Source: Olsenella timonensis (GTDB taxonomy: Bacteria; Actinomycetota; Coriobacteriia; Coriobacteriales; Atopobiaceae). From it: a DNA stretch of 64,000 nt. Location: positions 1,302,001 to 1,366,000 of the forward strand of contig NZ_LT635455.1 of the NCBI RefSeq assembly GCF_900119915.1, written 5' to 3'. Both the position numbers and the translations under genes were made by a program. Positions 33,159 to 43,575 of this stretch are shown here, one piece after another. The notes beneath the pieces were generated by a model. It searched no databases. It had not been told where the DNA came from and saw only the letters and a list, made by a program, of their open reading frames with translations. How positions within the stretch are numbered: position 1 is the stretch's first letter; each line of letters opens with the position of its first letter.

Positions 33159-33241
33159 GTGACCCCCTCCTCGTCCACCACGGCTAGCGTACCACGGCCG
33201 AGCACGTCCGTCCGGGATGCCCTGGCTCAGCCGGCGCATAC

Positions 33242-33267
33242 GAAAACGGACCCCTCTCGGGGTCCGT
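33242..33267 (-). terminator. Terminator of tRNA-Leu
   Basis: Perfect 9-bp stem ACGGACCCC/GGGGTCCGT with a 4-base loop, followed on the minus strand by TTTTCG. Confidence 0.9.
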
Positions 33268-33276
33268 CTGCTTGCG

Positions 33277-33367
33277 TGGTGTCGGAGGCGGGACTTGAAC
33301 CCGCACGACCTTTTAGTCAGTCACTAGCACCTCAAGCTAGCGCGTCTGCCAATTCCGCCACTCCGAC
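33277..33367 (-). tRNA. tRNA-Leu (GAG)
   Basis: Class II tRNA with a long variable arm. Acceptor GTCGGAG/CTCCGAC, anticodon loop TTGAGGT giving GAG, T loop TTCAAGT, discriminator A, encoded CCA; 91 nt. Confidence 0.95.
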
Positions 33368-33505
33368 TTGTCACTGCGCTTTCGCGCAAGGGATAGTATG
33401 CACCAGTCCGCCCCCGCGTGCAAGCCCCAGTTTTGAGGTTTTTCTCGCCTGCCCGGCAGCCGCGAGGAAACAGAGACGTGCGTCAGTGGGTGCGCAACAG
33501 AGAAG

Positions 33506-33534
33506 GGCGGGGCCGGAACGCATCCGACCCCGCC
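33506..33534 (-). terminator. Terminator after the oligopeptide operon
   Basis: 12-bp stem with one G-T pair (33523-33534 with 33506-33517, 5-base loop) followed on the minus strand by CTTCTCTGTT, 26 bases past the last gene. Confidence 0.75.
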
Positions 33535-33559
33535 TCACGGGAAAGCTTGATGGCCGTGC

Positions 33560-34581
<1,022 letters not shown>

Positions 34582-34582
<1 letters not shown>

Positions 34583-35688
34583 TAGGCCTCGCCCCCTTCC
34601 TTGACGTCAGAACGCGAGGTCTTGGGCGCGTTCTTCTCGACAAACGCAACGTCGCCCGAGAAGTGGCAGCGGGAGTAGTGGCCGGTCTCGGTGACGTGGA
34701 GCTCGGGCATCTCGGTCCTGCATCGGTCGGTGGCGTACGGGCAGCGCGGCGAGAAGGGACATCCGCTCGGCAGGTTCACCAGCGAGGGCGGGTTGCCCTC
34801 GATCGGGGTGAGCGCCGTCTTCTGGTCGCCTGCCGGCTTGGGGATGGAGCGGACGAGGCCCCAGGTGTAGGGGTGCACCGGCTCGTAGAAGATCTCCTCG
34901 GCGGTGCCGAACTCCACGGGGTGGCCGGCGTACATGACCATGATCTTGTCGGCCACGTCGGCAACGACGCCGAGGTCGTGCGTGATGAGGATGATGGCGT
35001 TGCCGTTGGTCTGCTGCATCTCCTTCATCAGCTCGATGATCTGCGCCTGGATGGTCACGTCGAGGGCCGTGGTGGGCTCGTCGGCGATGAGGATGTCGGG
35101 GTCGCAGGCGAGCGCCATGGCGATCATGACGCGCTGGCGCATGCCGCCGGAGAACTGGTGCGGGTAGTCCTTGACGCGCTGCTCGGGATTGGGGATGCCA
35201 ACCATGTCGAGAAGCTCGACGGCACGCTCGAGGGCCTGCTGCTTGGTGTAGCCGCGGTGCAGGCGAAGCCCCTCCCCGAGCTGGTGTCCGATCGTGTAGA
35301 CCGGGTTCAGCGAGGTCATGGGGTCCTGGAAGACCATCGCGATGTCGTTGCCGCGGATGTGCTGCATCTCCTCCTCGCTCATCTCGAGCAGGGAGCGGCC
35401 GCGATAGCGGACGTCACCGCCCTCGATCCTGCCCGGGGGCATGTCGATGAGGCCCATGATGGTCTTGGCCGTGACGGACTTGCCCGAGCCGGACTCGCCG
35501 ACCACGCCCAGGGTCTCGCCGCGGTCGAGCGTGTACGAGACGCCGTCGACGGCCTTGACGACGCCGTCCTGGGTGTGGAAGTACATCTTGAGGTCGTCGA
35601 CCTCGAGGAGGTGGGAGCCCTCGGGGACCGGCTGGTTCTTGAGGTCGAGCGCCGGGTCCAGGGCGCGCTTCTTCTTGCCGAATGCCAT
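34582..35688 (-). CDS. oppD: Oligopeptide ABC transporter ATP-binding protein OppD
   Basis: 368 residues. Walker [14 protein letters not shown], signature [15 protein letters not shown], Walker [17 protein letters not shown]-loop LITHDLGVV, and the C-terminal [18 protein letters not shown] with the cysteine cluster. It has an N-terminal extension of ~28 residues ([20 protein letters not shown]) compared with typical OppD. The start shares one base with the OppC stop. It hydrolyses ATP with OppF to drive peptide import. Confidence 0.95.
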
Positions 35689-36608
35689 TATGCGTCCTTC
35701 ATCTTGACGTCGAGTGCGTCGCGCAGGCCGTCGCCCAGAAGCGAGAAGGCCAGCACGGTGGTGAGGATGGCGAGACCCGGCAGAATCATGAGCCACGGCT
35801 CGGTCTGCAGGAAGGTCTGGCCGTCCTGGATCATGGTGCCCCACGAGGGCGTGGGCGGGGTGACGCCCATGCCGAGATAGGACAGGGCGCTCTCGGTGAG
35901 GATGGCGCCGCCGATGTTCATCGTCGCGTAGACCACGATGGAGGCCACCGAGTTGGGGAAGATGTGACGTGCGACGATGCGCAGGTCGGACGCACCCATG
36001 GCACGCGCGGCGTCGACGTAGTCGTTCTCCTTGATGGAGAGGATCGCCGAACGGAAGACGCGGGCGATGGACGGCCATCCGAGGATGCCGATGGCGATGA
36101 AGACGTTCTGCAGGCTTCTGCCTATGACCGCGATGAGCGCGATGACGAAGAGCGTGTACGGGAAGGCGAGGAACATGTCGGCGAGGCGCATGATGATGGT
36201 GTCCCAGATTCCGCCGTAGTAGGCGGCAATGGCGCCCATGACCAGGCCGATGGCCGTGGAGATGAGCGTGGCCACCACGCCGACGGTGAGCGAGACGCGC
36301 GCGCCGTAGATGACGCGGACGAGCACGTCGCGACCAGAGGCGTCCGTGCCGAAGGGGTGCTCGAGCGACGGAGCGAGGCGGGCGTTGGAGGCAGCCGTGG
36401 CGGTGTCGATGGCCGTGGGCGAGCCGAGCAGCTGCGGGGCCCAGAGGTCTGCCGTGACGGCCACGAGGATCACGAAGATGATCCAGGCGGCACCGATCAT
36501 GGCGAGCTTGTTCTTGCGCAGGCGCGCCCAGGCGTCGCCCCAGAGGGTGCGGGAGCTGGAAGGCGCCGACTCCTCCGACTGCGCGGTGGTGTTCATGGTG
36601 TCACTCAT
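35688..36608 (-). CDS. oppC: Oligopeptide ABC transporter permease OppC
   Basis: 306 residues with six membrane helices. The first helix (LAMIGAAWIIFVILVAVTA) follows a cytoplasmic N-terminus. The EAA loop that contacts the ATPase is in AARAMGASDLRIVARHIFPN near residue 205. HPFGTDASGRDVLVRVIYGA is the conserved segment of OppC/DppC after helix 1. Ribosome site GGAGGGATAGG. It lies 7 bases after oppB. Confidence 0.95.
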   Translation of the reverse strand: MSDTMNTTAQSEESAPSSSRTLWGDAWARLRKNKLAMIGAAWIIFVILVAVTADLWAPQLLGSPTAIDTATAASNARLAPSLEHPFGTDASGRDVLVRVIYGARVSLTVGVVATLISTAIGLVMGAIAAYYGGIWDTIIMRLADMFLAFPYTLFVIALIAVIGRSLQNVFIAIGILGWPSIARVFRSAILSIKENDYVDAARAMGASDLRIVARHIFPNSVASIVVYATMNIGGAILTESALSYLGMGVTPPTPSWGTMIQDGQTFLQTEPWLMILPGLAILTTVLAFSLLGDGLRDALDVKMKDA

Positions 36609-36615
36609 GGGTTTC

Positions 36616-37653
36616 CTATCCCTCCTTCTTGGGCGACCCGTAGCGGATGCGCGGGTCGAGGAAGGCGTAGCTCACGTCGACGAGCAGGTTGATGATCATG
36701 ACCACGACGACGATGACCGTGACGCCGCCCAGCACGATGGGCCAGTCGCGCTGCGTGATCGCGCGATAGATCTCCATGCCCACGCCCGGCCAGTTGAAGA
36801 CCGTCTCGGTGAGGATGGCGCCGGAGAGCATGGCGCCAAAGTCGATGCCGATGTAGGTGATGACCGGGATGAGGGCGTTCTTGAGCGCGTGGTGCAGGAT
36901 GATGCCCCCGCGCGAGAGGCCCTTGGCCTTGGCGGTCACGATGTAGTCCTGGTTCATGACCTCGAGCAGCTGGGAGCGCATGATGCGCGCCGTGTAGGCC
37001 GTGGAGACCGAGGCGAGCGTGATCGCGGGCAGGATGTAGTAGACCCAGCCCTGGAACTCCGCATGGGCGCCGCCCGCACCGGAGATGGGCAGGTAGAAGG
37101 CACCACCGGTGACGTTCTTGAGGAAGACGCCAAAGAAGAGCTGCAGCAGCATGCCGAGCCAGAATGCCGGCATGGCAACGAGGACCGACGTCACGAGCGT
37201 CACGAGCACGTCCCAGAACGAGTAGCGCTTGACTGCCGAGACAATGCCGGCGCCTATGCCGACCACCGCCTCTATGCAGATGGCGAGCGCCGCCAGGCGT
37301 ACCGTGTAGGGATACTTCTCCAGCAGGATGTCTGTGACGTCAAGGCCGCGCGAGTAGCTCGTACCCAGGTCGCCATGCAGAAGACCGTTCAGGTAGTTGA
37401 AGTACTGCTTCCAGACCGGCGTGGGGATCGTGTCACCGTTCTCGTCATAGATGGCGTTGCCGCTCTCGTCGGTCTCGATGAGACCCTGAGCGGCACGGAT
37501 GGCGGTGTCGGTCTCCTGGCTCACGGCCTTGCCGCCCGTGATGAGCAGGACGGGGTCACCCGGAACGATATTCTGCAAAGCGAACAGGATGATGGTCACA
37601 CCGAGAAAGACCGGTATGAACTGGACGACGCGCTTGAGGATGTACTTTCCCAT
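36616..37653 (-). CDS. oppB: Oligopeptide ABC transporter permease OppB
   Basis: 345 residues, starting MGKYILKRVVQFIPVFLGVT, the typical OppB/DppB N-terminus. The EAA motif is in YIVTAKAKGLSRGGIILHHA near residue 245. It has a ~35-residue extra loop after helix 1 (ESGNAIYDENGDTIPTPVWK), on the outer face. Together with OppC it forms the channel. It follows oppA with 108 bases between, of which the first part is a hairpin-prone stretch (37690-37745) that may regulate expression of the membrane genes relative to OppA. Confidence 0.95.
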   Translation of the reverse strand: MGKYILKRVVQFIPVFLGVTIILFALQNIVPGDPVLLITGGKAVSQETDTAIRAAQGLIETDESGNAIYDENGDTIPTPVWKQYFNYLNGLLHGDLGTSYSRGLDVTDILLEKYPYTVRLAALAICIEAVVGIGAGIVSAVKRYSFWDVLVTLVTSVLVAMPAFWLGMLLQLFFGVFLKNVTGGAFYLPISGAGGAHAEFQGWVYYILPAITLASVSTAYTARIMRSQLLEVMNQDYIVTAKAKGLSRGGIILHHALKNALIPVITYIGIDFGAMLSGAILTETVFNWPGVGMEIYRAITQRDWPIVLGGVTVIVVVVMIINLLVDVSYAFLDPRIRYGSPKKEG

Positions 37654-37761
37654 GGATACTCCGTAATCTGCGAGCCTGCGGCACGCGAACCGACCGAGCG
37701 GCGGGACGCCGACAACCGACGTCCCGCCGCCGTGGCGATGCCGACCGCAGGCTCGGCTGGC

Positions 37762-39450
37762 TTAGGCCTCGAGCTCGACCTCGGCCATGTCGACGAGCTT
37801 GAGCATGTTCATGTTCAGCGCGTTGACACGCTCGGAACCGACCATCGTGTGGGTGTAGAAGAAGATGGGGATGTCCGGGCAGTCCTCGGCGATGACGCGG
37901 TTGACGGCCTTGAGGGCCTCGGTGCGGGCGTCCTTGTCGAGGGTGGCGCGGGCCGCGTCGATGGCAGAGTCGACCTCGGCGTTGGAGTACTTGCCGCGGT
38001 TGTCGCCGTTGCCGGTGTAGAACAGCGGGTAGATGAAGTTGTCCATGATCGGGTAGTCGGCGATCCAGCCGAGACGGCCGAACTGGAAGTTGCCCGCGGC
38101 GTAGTTGTCGAGGATCGTCGCCCACTCCTGGGTGTCGGACTCGACCTGGATGCCGAGCGCGTTGAAGTCGGCGATGACCATCTCCATGATCTGCTTGTGC
38201 GAACCGTCGAGGTTGTAGGAGAGGGTCAGCGTGATGCCGCGGTTGCCGTCGGCGTCGGCGGTGTAGCCCGCCTCGTCGAGGATCTGGGCAGCCTGCTCGG
38301 GGTCGTACTTGGCGTACGGCCACGCGCCCTCCTCGTAGCCGTCGAGTCCGGGCGGGACGATGTTGTCGGCCGGGGTCGCGCCGATGCCCATGAAGCAGGT
38401 CTCGCAGATGGCCTCGCGGTTGATGGCCAGCGAGAGAGCGTGACGCAGGTTGACGTCGGCCATCTGCTCATCCTCCATGTTGATGAGGATGTAGTAGGTG
38501 GAGAGCTCGGCGCCGTCGAGCACGTGCTGCTCGGGAGCCATGTTGTAGCCGTCCTCGGACTCGCCGTACTGGTCGATGGCGTCCTGGAGCTGGGCCGTGG
38601 GAATCTGGCAGACGTCGAGGTTGCCGGCCTGGAACTCACGGTAGGCGGTCTCCACGTCCTTCTGGATGGAGAAGTGGACGCCGTCGATCTTGGCAGCCTC
38701 GCCGTAGTAGTCGTCGTAGCGGACGAGGTTGATCTCCTGGCCGTCGACCCAGGAGCCGTCCATCTTGAAGGCGCCGTTGCCGATCGGGGCGCGGAAGAAG
38801 GCGTCAAAGTCGTCGCCGGCCTCCATCGGGGCGGACGAGGGCACGGGCGAGAGCGCCGGGTGCGAGCAGACGAACGGGAAGTCGGCGTAGGGAGCGGAGA
38901 GCTTCACCACGAAGGTGTTGTCATCCGGGCAGGAGAGGCCGGAGAGCTCGGTGGCGCTGCCGTCGAGCATCGCGTCGTAGCCATCCACCAGCGAGAGGTG
39001 ATAGGAAATCTGGGAGGGCTGGTTGCCGGTCTTGGGGTTGCAGACGCGCTCCCACGCGTACTTGAAGTCCGCGGCGGTCACCGGGTCGCCGTTGTGGAAC
39101 GTGGCGCCCTCGACCAGGTGGAAGGTGAACTCGTCGGCGGCGTCGTTGACGTCCCAGGACTCGGCGGCCAGGCCCATGAGCTCGTCGGTGTCGAAGTCAT
39201 AGATGGTCAGCGCGTCGAAGAGCTGGTAGCAGACCTGCATGCCCTGGTCTTCCTGGGCGTTGTACGGATCGATGGAGACCGGGTTGTTGATGTAGTAGTT
39301 CAGGATGGCACCGGAGGCGCCCCCCTCAGAACCCTCGCCACCAGTGGCCGCATCGTTCTTGCACGCGGCGAGAGCGGCGAGCGCGCTCGCGGCAAGTCCG
39401 CCCTTCACGAAGTTGCGACGAGTGACACCACCAATCTTCTGCTGAGCCAT
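37762..39450 (-). CDS. oppA: Oligopeptide-binding lipoprotein OppA
   Basis: 562 residues, SBP family 5. A twin-arginine-like signal (TRRNFVKGG near residue 10) leads to a lipobox LAALAAC, so it should be lipid-anchored outside and might travel by the Tat route. Family motifs include FHLVEGATFHNGDPVTAADF, VNLRHALSLAINREAI (~335) and TQEWATILDNYAAGNFQFGR. It binds the peptide for OppBCDF. The ATG at 39450 follows GAGGAGGAAAGAAC. It heads the operon. Confidence 0.95.
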   Translation of the reverse strand: MAQQKIGGVTRRNFVKGGLAASALAALAACKNDAATGGEGSEGGASGAILNYYINNPVSIDPYNAQEDQGMQVCYQLFDALTIYDFDTDELMGLAAESWDVNDAADEFTFHLVEGATFHNGDPVTAADFKYAWERVCNPKTGNQPSQISYHLSLVDGYDAMLDGSATELSGLSCPDDNTFVVKLSAPYADFPFVCSHPALSPVPSSAPMEAGDDFDAFFRAPIGNGAFKMDGSWVDGQEINLVRYDDYYGEAAKIDGVHFSIQKDVETAYREFQAGNLDVCQIPTAQLQDAIDQYGESEDGYNMAPEQHVLDGAELSTYYILINMEDEQMADVNLRHALSLAINREAICETCFMGIGATPADNIVPPGLDGYEEGAWPYAKYDPEQAAQILDEAGYTADADGNRGITLTLSYNLDGSHKQIMEMVIADFNALGIQVESDTQEWATILDNYAAGNFQFGRLGWIADYPIMDNFIYPLFYTGNGDNRGKYSNAEVDSAIDAARATLDKDARTEALKAVNRVIAEDCPDIPIFFYTHTMVGSERVNALNMNMLKLVDMAEVELEA

Positions 39451-39554
39451 GTTCTTTCCTCCTCCTGTCTTGAGGCGGGCAGGCTCCCTGCCCCGTCCCT
39501 CCATCCTGCACGTCATCTAGGGGTAGCGTACAGAACGACTGTTTACTTTATCCT

Positions 39555-39585
39555 AAAAAAGCGTGTCGGACAAAGCCCGACACGC
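39555..39585 (-). terminator. Terminator of secG
   Basis: Perfect 9-bp stem GCGTGTCGG/CCGACACGC (7-base loop) followed on the minus strand by six T. Ends 41 bases past secG and insulates the opp operon. Confidence 0.92.
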
Positions 39586-39625
39586 ATACGTAACGTATGG
39601 CCGCGTGTTTCCGGCCGATTGCACC

Positions 39626-39877
39626 CTACCCGAGCGAGCCGGTCGGGAACGTCAGCGCCATGATCACCACGCTGAGAACGAAGACCGTGGCGGTGATGAC
39701 CGTGAGGCGGTTGAGGTTCTTCTCGAGCACGCCCGAGCCGGTGCCGGAGTTGTAGAGCGACGAGGCGATCATCTCGGAGACGCCCGTCCCCTTGCCGGAG
39801 TGCATGAGGACGAGGATCACGGTGAGGGCACCGGAGACGAACAGCAGGACGGTGAGAATGACGTTGAGCGGGTTCAC
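39626..39877 (-). CDS. secG: Preprotein translocase subunit SecG
   Basis: 83 residues with two membrane helices (~4-24 and 57-77) and the conserved loop ILVLMHSGKGTGVSEMI, LYNSGTGSGVLEKNLNRLTV. It supports protein export through SecYEG. The start is a GTG at 39877 with AAGGAG six bases before it; translation then begins at VNPLNVILTVLLFV, the usual N-terminus. It follows the glycolytic genes, as in many Gram-positive bacteria. Confidence 0.93.
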   Translation of the reverse strand: MNPLNVILTVLLFVSGALTVILVLMHSGKGTGVSEMIASSLYNSGTGSGVLEKNLNRLTVITATVFVLSVVIMALTFPTGSLG

Positions 39878-40062
39878 AGGGGCTCCTTCGGGAACAGATG
39901 CATAGCAAGCGTCTATGGTAGCACACATCAGCCGAGCACGGCCCTTCTCCCCTCCTCTGCGGGTTTGGGTTCGCATTTGCGGCACAATGGGCACGCTTGG
40001 AATCGCTCGCCTGGAGCTTTGTCCCGAGAGTCCGCCTCGCTTCTCGCCCCGCCGCGTGGCCC

Positions 40063-40114
40063 AGTACGCTACTTCCTACGAAATGGGGGCTCGAAACGTT
40101 GGAACCCGCGTACT
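40063..40114. repeat. 52-nt hairpin unit A between tpiA and secG
   Basis: Ends AGTACGC and GCGTACT are perfect complements. A second stem (TTCCTACG with CGTTGGAA, one mismatch) encloses the loop with GGGGGC and GAAAC. It matches unit B at 37 of 52 positions without a gap. Nothing else is seen in 39878-40290 apart from the tpiA terminator and secG promoter-like sequence. Confidence 0.7.
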
Positions 40115-40124
40115 GCCGACGGGC

Positions 40125-40176
40125 GATACGCAAGTTCCAACAGAATCGGGGCCAGAAACGATGGCAAGCGCGTATT
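40125..40176. repeat. 52-nt hairpin unit B between tpiA and secG
   Basis: Same length and layout as unit A, starting 62 bases later. Ends GATACGC and GCGTATT pair fully (one G-T). The G-C pair next to the end of unit A is an A-T pair here, a compensatory change that supports the stem. GGGGC and GAAACG in the loop are conserved. Confidence 0.7.
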
Positions 40177-40234
40177 ACGCGTGGACGACGTCAACCACCA
40201 CGCGCGGGGCAGGCTACACCCTTTCACACGAGAA

Positions 40235-40262
40235 GGGCCCGGACGCGTGAGCGCCCGGGCCC
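40235..40262 (-). terminator. Hairpin terminator of gap-pgk-tpiA
   Basis: 12-bp stem GGGCCCGGACGC/GCGCCCGGGCCC with one G-T pair and loop GTGA, then TTCTCG on the minus strand, 29 bases past tpiA. Confidence 0.7.
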
Positions 40263-40290
40263 GGTCAGAGCAGGTGTGCGCGAAGGCGCC

Positions 40291-41058
40291 CTACGCCATC
40301 GCGGACTTCACCATGGCGGCGAAGCTGTCGGCCTTGAGGGAGGCGCCGCCGACGAGCGCGCCGTCGACGTCCTCCTTCTCGAGGAAGCCGGCGATGTTCT
40401 CGGGCTTGGCGGAGCCGCCGTAGAGGACGCGGATGCCGGAGGCGACCTCCTCGCCGAAGACCTCGACGAGGGTGGCGCGGATGGCGCCGCAGACCTCCTG
40501 GGCGTCGTCGGCCGTGGCGGTCTTGCCGGTGCCGATGGCCCAGATGGGCTCGTAGGCGATCACGTACTTGGACGGGTCGGTGATCGTGAGGCCCTCGGTG
40601 TCCTTCTTGATCTGGTCGACGACGAACTCGACGTGCTTGCCGGCCTCGCGGACCTCGAGGGACTCGCCGCAGCAGGAGATGGGCACGATGCCGTGAGCCA
40701 TGAGGGCCTTGGCCTTCTTGTTCACGTCCTCGTCCGTCTCGCCGAAGTAGTCGCGGCGCTCGGAGTGGCCGATGATGCAGTGGGTGGCGCCCACGGCCTC
40801 GAGCATGCTGGGAGCGGTCTCGCCGGTGTAGGCGCCGGACTCCTCCCAGTAGACGTTCTGCGCGCCGAGCGCGAACGGCGCGGAGGCCTGCTCGATGACC
40901 TCGGAGACGCCCTTGAGGTCGACGGCGGGCGGGCAGACGACGACGTCGACGTCGCCGGTGCCGTCGGCAAGCTCGTCGGCAAGGCCCTGGGCGAGGACGA
41001 CGCCCTCGCTGTAGGTCTTGTTCATCTTCCAGTTGCCAGCAATCATCCTCTTACGCAT
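40291..41058 (-). CDS. tpiA: Triosephosphate isomerase
   Basis: 255 residues. It interconverts glyceraldehyde-3-phosphate and dihydroxyacetone phosphate. Begins [15 protein letters not shown] (catalytic Lys), has the electrophilic His in [14 protein letters not shown], the catalytic Glu in [15 protein letters not shown] and the phosphate loop in [12 protein letters not shown]. The start lies 8 bases inside the pgk gene, with GGAGG in its end. Full length. Confidence 0.97.
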   Translation of the reverse strand: MRKRMIAGNWKMNKTYSEGVVLAQGLADELADGTGDVDVVVCPPAVDLKGVSEVIEQASAPFALGAQNVYWEESGAYTGETAPSMLEAVGATHCIIGHSERRDYFGETDEDVNKKAKALMAHGIVPISCCGESLEVREAGKHVEFVVDQIKKDTEGLTITDPSKYVIAYEPIWAIGTGKTATADDAQEVCGAIRATLVEVFGEEVASGIRVLYGGSAKPENIAGFLEKEDVDGALVGGASLKADSFAAMVKSAMA

Positions 41059-42241
41059 CGAGAAGCGCCTCCACTCCGGGAAGGGCCTTGCCCTCGACGA
41101 GCTCCATGGAAGCGCCACCGCCGGTGGAGATCCAGCTCATCTTGTCGGCCAGGCCGAACTTGTTGATGGCCGCGACGGAGTCGCCGCCGCCGATGATCGA
41201 GGTGCAGTCGGACTCCGCGATGGCGCGGGCGACGGCCTCGGTGCCGTGGGCGAAGTTGTCGAACTCGAAGACGCCCATCGGGCCGTTCCAGAAGACGGTC
41301 TTGGCGCCCATGACGGCCTCGGCGTAGAGCTTCTCGGTCTCGGGGCCGATGTCCATGCCCTCACGGTCGTCGGGGATGGCGTCGGAGGAGACGACCTCCG
41401 GCACGGCGTCCTCGCCGAAGTGGTCGGCGACGCGGTTGTCGATCGGGAGCAGGATCTTGACGCCCTTCTCCTCGGCCTTCTTCAGCATCTCGCCGGCGCG
41501 CTCGACCCAGTCCTCCTCCTTGAGGGACAGGCCGACGCTCCTGCCCTGGGCGAGGAAGAAGGTGTAGGCCATGCCGCCGCCGATGATCAGCGTGTCGGCG
41601 GAGTCGATCAGGTGATCGAGGACGCCGATCTTGGAGGACACCTTGGAGCCGCCGACGATGGCGACGAAGGGGCGCTCGGGCTCGGCGAAGATCGAGGTCA
41701 GGGTGTCGACCTCCTTCTCGAGCAGGAAGCCGGCGTAGGCGGGCAGGTAGGCGGCGGGGCCGACGACCGAGCCCTGGGCGCGGTGCGCGGTGCCGAAGGC
41801 GTCGAGCACGAAGATGTCGCCGTAGGAGGCGAGGGTCTTGGCGATCTCGGGGTCGTTCTTCTTCTCGCGCTTGTCGAAGCGGACGTTCTCGAGGACGAGG
41901 ATGTCGCCGTCCTGGAGGGCGTCGACGGCCGCCTTGGCCTTCTCGCCGTAGGTGTCGTCGACGAACTTCACGTCATAGCCGGTGATCTCGGCGAGCTTGT
42001 CGGCGGCCGGCTTGAGGGAGAACGCGGGCTCGGGGCCGTCGCCCTTGGGGCGGCCGAGGTGGCTCATGAGGATGATCTTGGCGCCCTTGTCCTTGAGGTA
42101 CTCGATGGTGGGGATGGCGGCGCGCACGCGGGTGTCGTCAGTCACGACGCCGTCCTTCAGGGGGACGTTGAAGTCGACGCGCATGAGGACGCGCTTGCCC
42201 GCGACGTCGGCGTCGCGGACGGTCTTCTTGGTGAAGGCCAT
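41051..42241 (-). CDS. pgk: Phosphoglycerate kinase
   Basis: 396 residues. It makes ATP from 1,3-bisphosphoglycerate. Signature [20 protein letters not shown] near residue 18, [10 protein letters not shown] near 60, [17 protein letters not shown] near 190, and the nucleotide-binding end [16 protein letters not shown] and [15 protein letters not shown]. It overlaps tpiA by 8 bases and follows gap after 95 bases, so the three are one glycolytic operon. Confidence 0.97.
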   Translation of the reverse strand: MAFTKKTVRDADVAGKRVLMRVDFNVPLKDGVVTDDTRVRAAIPTIEYLKDKGAKIILMSHLGRPKGDGPEPAFSLKPAADKLAEITGYDVKFVDDTYGEKAKAAVDALQDGDILVLENVRFDKREKKNDPEIAKTLASYGDIFVLDAFGTAHRAQGSVVGPAAYLPAYAGFLLEKEVDTLTSIFAEPERPFVAIVGGSKVSSKIGVLDHLIDSADTLIIGGGMAYTFFLAQGRSVGLSLKEEDWVERAGEMLKKAEEKGVKILLPIDNRVADHFGEDAVPEVVSSDAIPDDREGMDIGPETEKLYAEAVMGAKTVFWNGPMGVFEFDNFAHGTEAVARAIAESDCTSIIGGGDSVAAINKFGLADKMSWISTGGGASMELVEGKALPGVEALLDA

Positions 42242-42336
42242 GTTCACTCCTTTGACGGGTTCCTGCGAAAAGGGGGTGCGGCCGCGGCCCTGTGAGCTGC
42301 GACCGCACCCCTGCGAAGCTGATGCGAAGCGAGTGA

Positions 42337-43362
42337 CTACGCGACGAACTTCTCGAAGTACTTGATGGTGCGGACCATCTGGGAGGTGTAGGAGTTCTCG
42401 TTGTCGTACCAAGAGGTGACCTGAACGAGGCTCTGGCCGTTGCCGAGGTCCTGGACCATGGTCTGGGTGGCGTCGAAGATCGAGCCGTGGGTCTCGCCGA
42501 TGATGTCGGAGGAGACGATGTCGTCCTCGTTGTAGGCGAAGGTCTCGGGGATGGTCTCGGCGTAGGCCTTCATGGCAGCGTTGACCTCGTCGACGGTGAC
42601 CTTCTTGTCAACCACGCAGTAGAGGTTGGTGATGGAGCCGGTGGGCGTGGGAACGCGCTGGGCGGCACCGATCAGCTTGCCGTTGAGCTCCGGGAGGACC
42701 AGGCCGATGGCCTTGGCGGCACCCGTGGAGTTGGGGACGATGTTCTGCGCGCAGGCGCGGCTGCGGCGCTTGTTGCCCTTGCGCTGCGGGCCGTCGAGCG
42801 GCATCTGGTCGCCGGTGTAGGCGTGGATGGTGGTCATGATGCCGGAGACGATGGGGGCGAAGTCGTTCAGGCCCTTGGCCATCGGGGCGAGGCAGTTGGT
42901 GGTGCAGGAGGCCGCGGAGATGATGTTGTCATCGGCGGTCAGCTGCTCGTGGTTGACGTTGTAGACGATCGTGGGGAGGTCGTTGCCCGCGGGAGCGGAG
43001 ATGACGACCTTCTTGGCGCCGGCGTCGATGTGGGCCTGGGCCTTGGCCTTGGAGGTGTAGAAGCCGGTGCACTCGAGGACGACGTCAACGCCGAGCTCGC
43101 CCCAGGGGAGCTTGGAGGCGTCGGCCTCCTTGTAGATGGTGATCTGCTTGCCGTCGACGGTGATGGAGTCCTCGCCGGCCTCGACCTTGTGGTCGCGAGC
43201 GTAGTTGCCCTGCGTGGTGTCGTACTTCAGGAGGTACGCGAGCATGTCCGGGGAGGTGAGGTCGTTGATGGCGACGATCTCGGAGCCCTCGTGACCGAAC
43301 ATCTGACGGAACGCCAGACGGCCGATGCGACCAAAGCCGTTGATAGCAACCTTTACTGCCAT
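42337..43362 (-). CDS. gap: Glyceraldehyde-3-phosphate dehydrogenase, type I
   Basis: 341 residues. NAD-binding [14 protein letters not shown] at the N-terminus and the catalytic cysteine in [16 protein letters not shown] (~155). [12 protein letters not shown] and the C-terminal [17 protein letters not shown] are typical. It starts after AAAGGAGAAAGC. It is the first gene of gap-pgk-tpiA; a -10-like TACACTAT lies about 85 bases upstream on the minus strand. Confidence 0.97.
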   Translation of the reverse strand: MAVKVAINGFGRIGRLAFRQMFGHEGSEIVAINDLTSPDMLAYLLKYDTTQGNYARDHKVEAGEDSITVDGKQITIYKEADASKLPWGELGVDVVLECTGFYTSKAKAQAHIDAGAKKVVISAPAGNDLPTIVYNVNHEQLTADDNIISAASCTTNCLAPMAKGLNDFAPIVSGIMTTIHAYTGDQMPLDGPQRKGNKRRSRACAQNIVPNSTGAAKAIGLVLPELNGKLIGAAQRVPTPTGSITNLYCVVDKKVTVDEVNAAMKAYAETIPETFAYNEDDIVSSDIIGETHGSIFDATQTMVQDLGNGQSLVQVTSWYDNENSYTSQMVRTIKYFEKFVA

Positions 43363-43575
43363 GCTTTCTCCTTTCACGGTGCCGCCGGGGACCTCCCCCG
43401 ACAACCCAAAGCAGACGGGCGCGATGCCCTAACCATCCGATAGTGTACCCCACGCGCGGGCGCGCGGGCGCCTTAATCTGAATGCGTCGGCATTTCGGCC
43501 GTGGGCGCTCGGAATTCAGCCGTCGGCGTGGGATTGTTCCCACAGAGGGGGCGACAAGGGCGCCTCGCCGAGCGG

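Noticed and set aside
36310-39663. A very long plus-strand frame opposite oppA, oppB and oppC
   Set aside because: Low-complexity Asp/Val/Gly/His translation with no motif; the minus strand holds complete, recognised transporter genes.
43505-43560. Small hairpin GTGGGA/TCCCAC between gap and whiA as a terminator
   Set aside because: Six-bp stem with no T-run on either strand; too weak to call.
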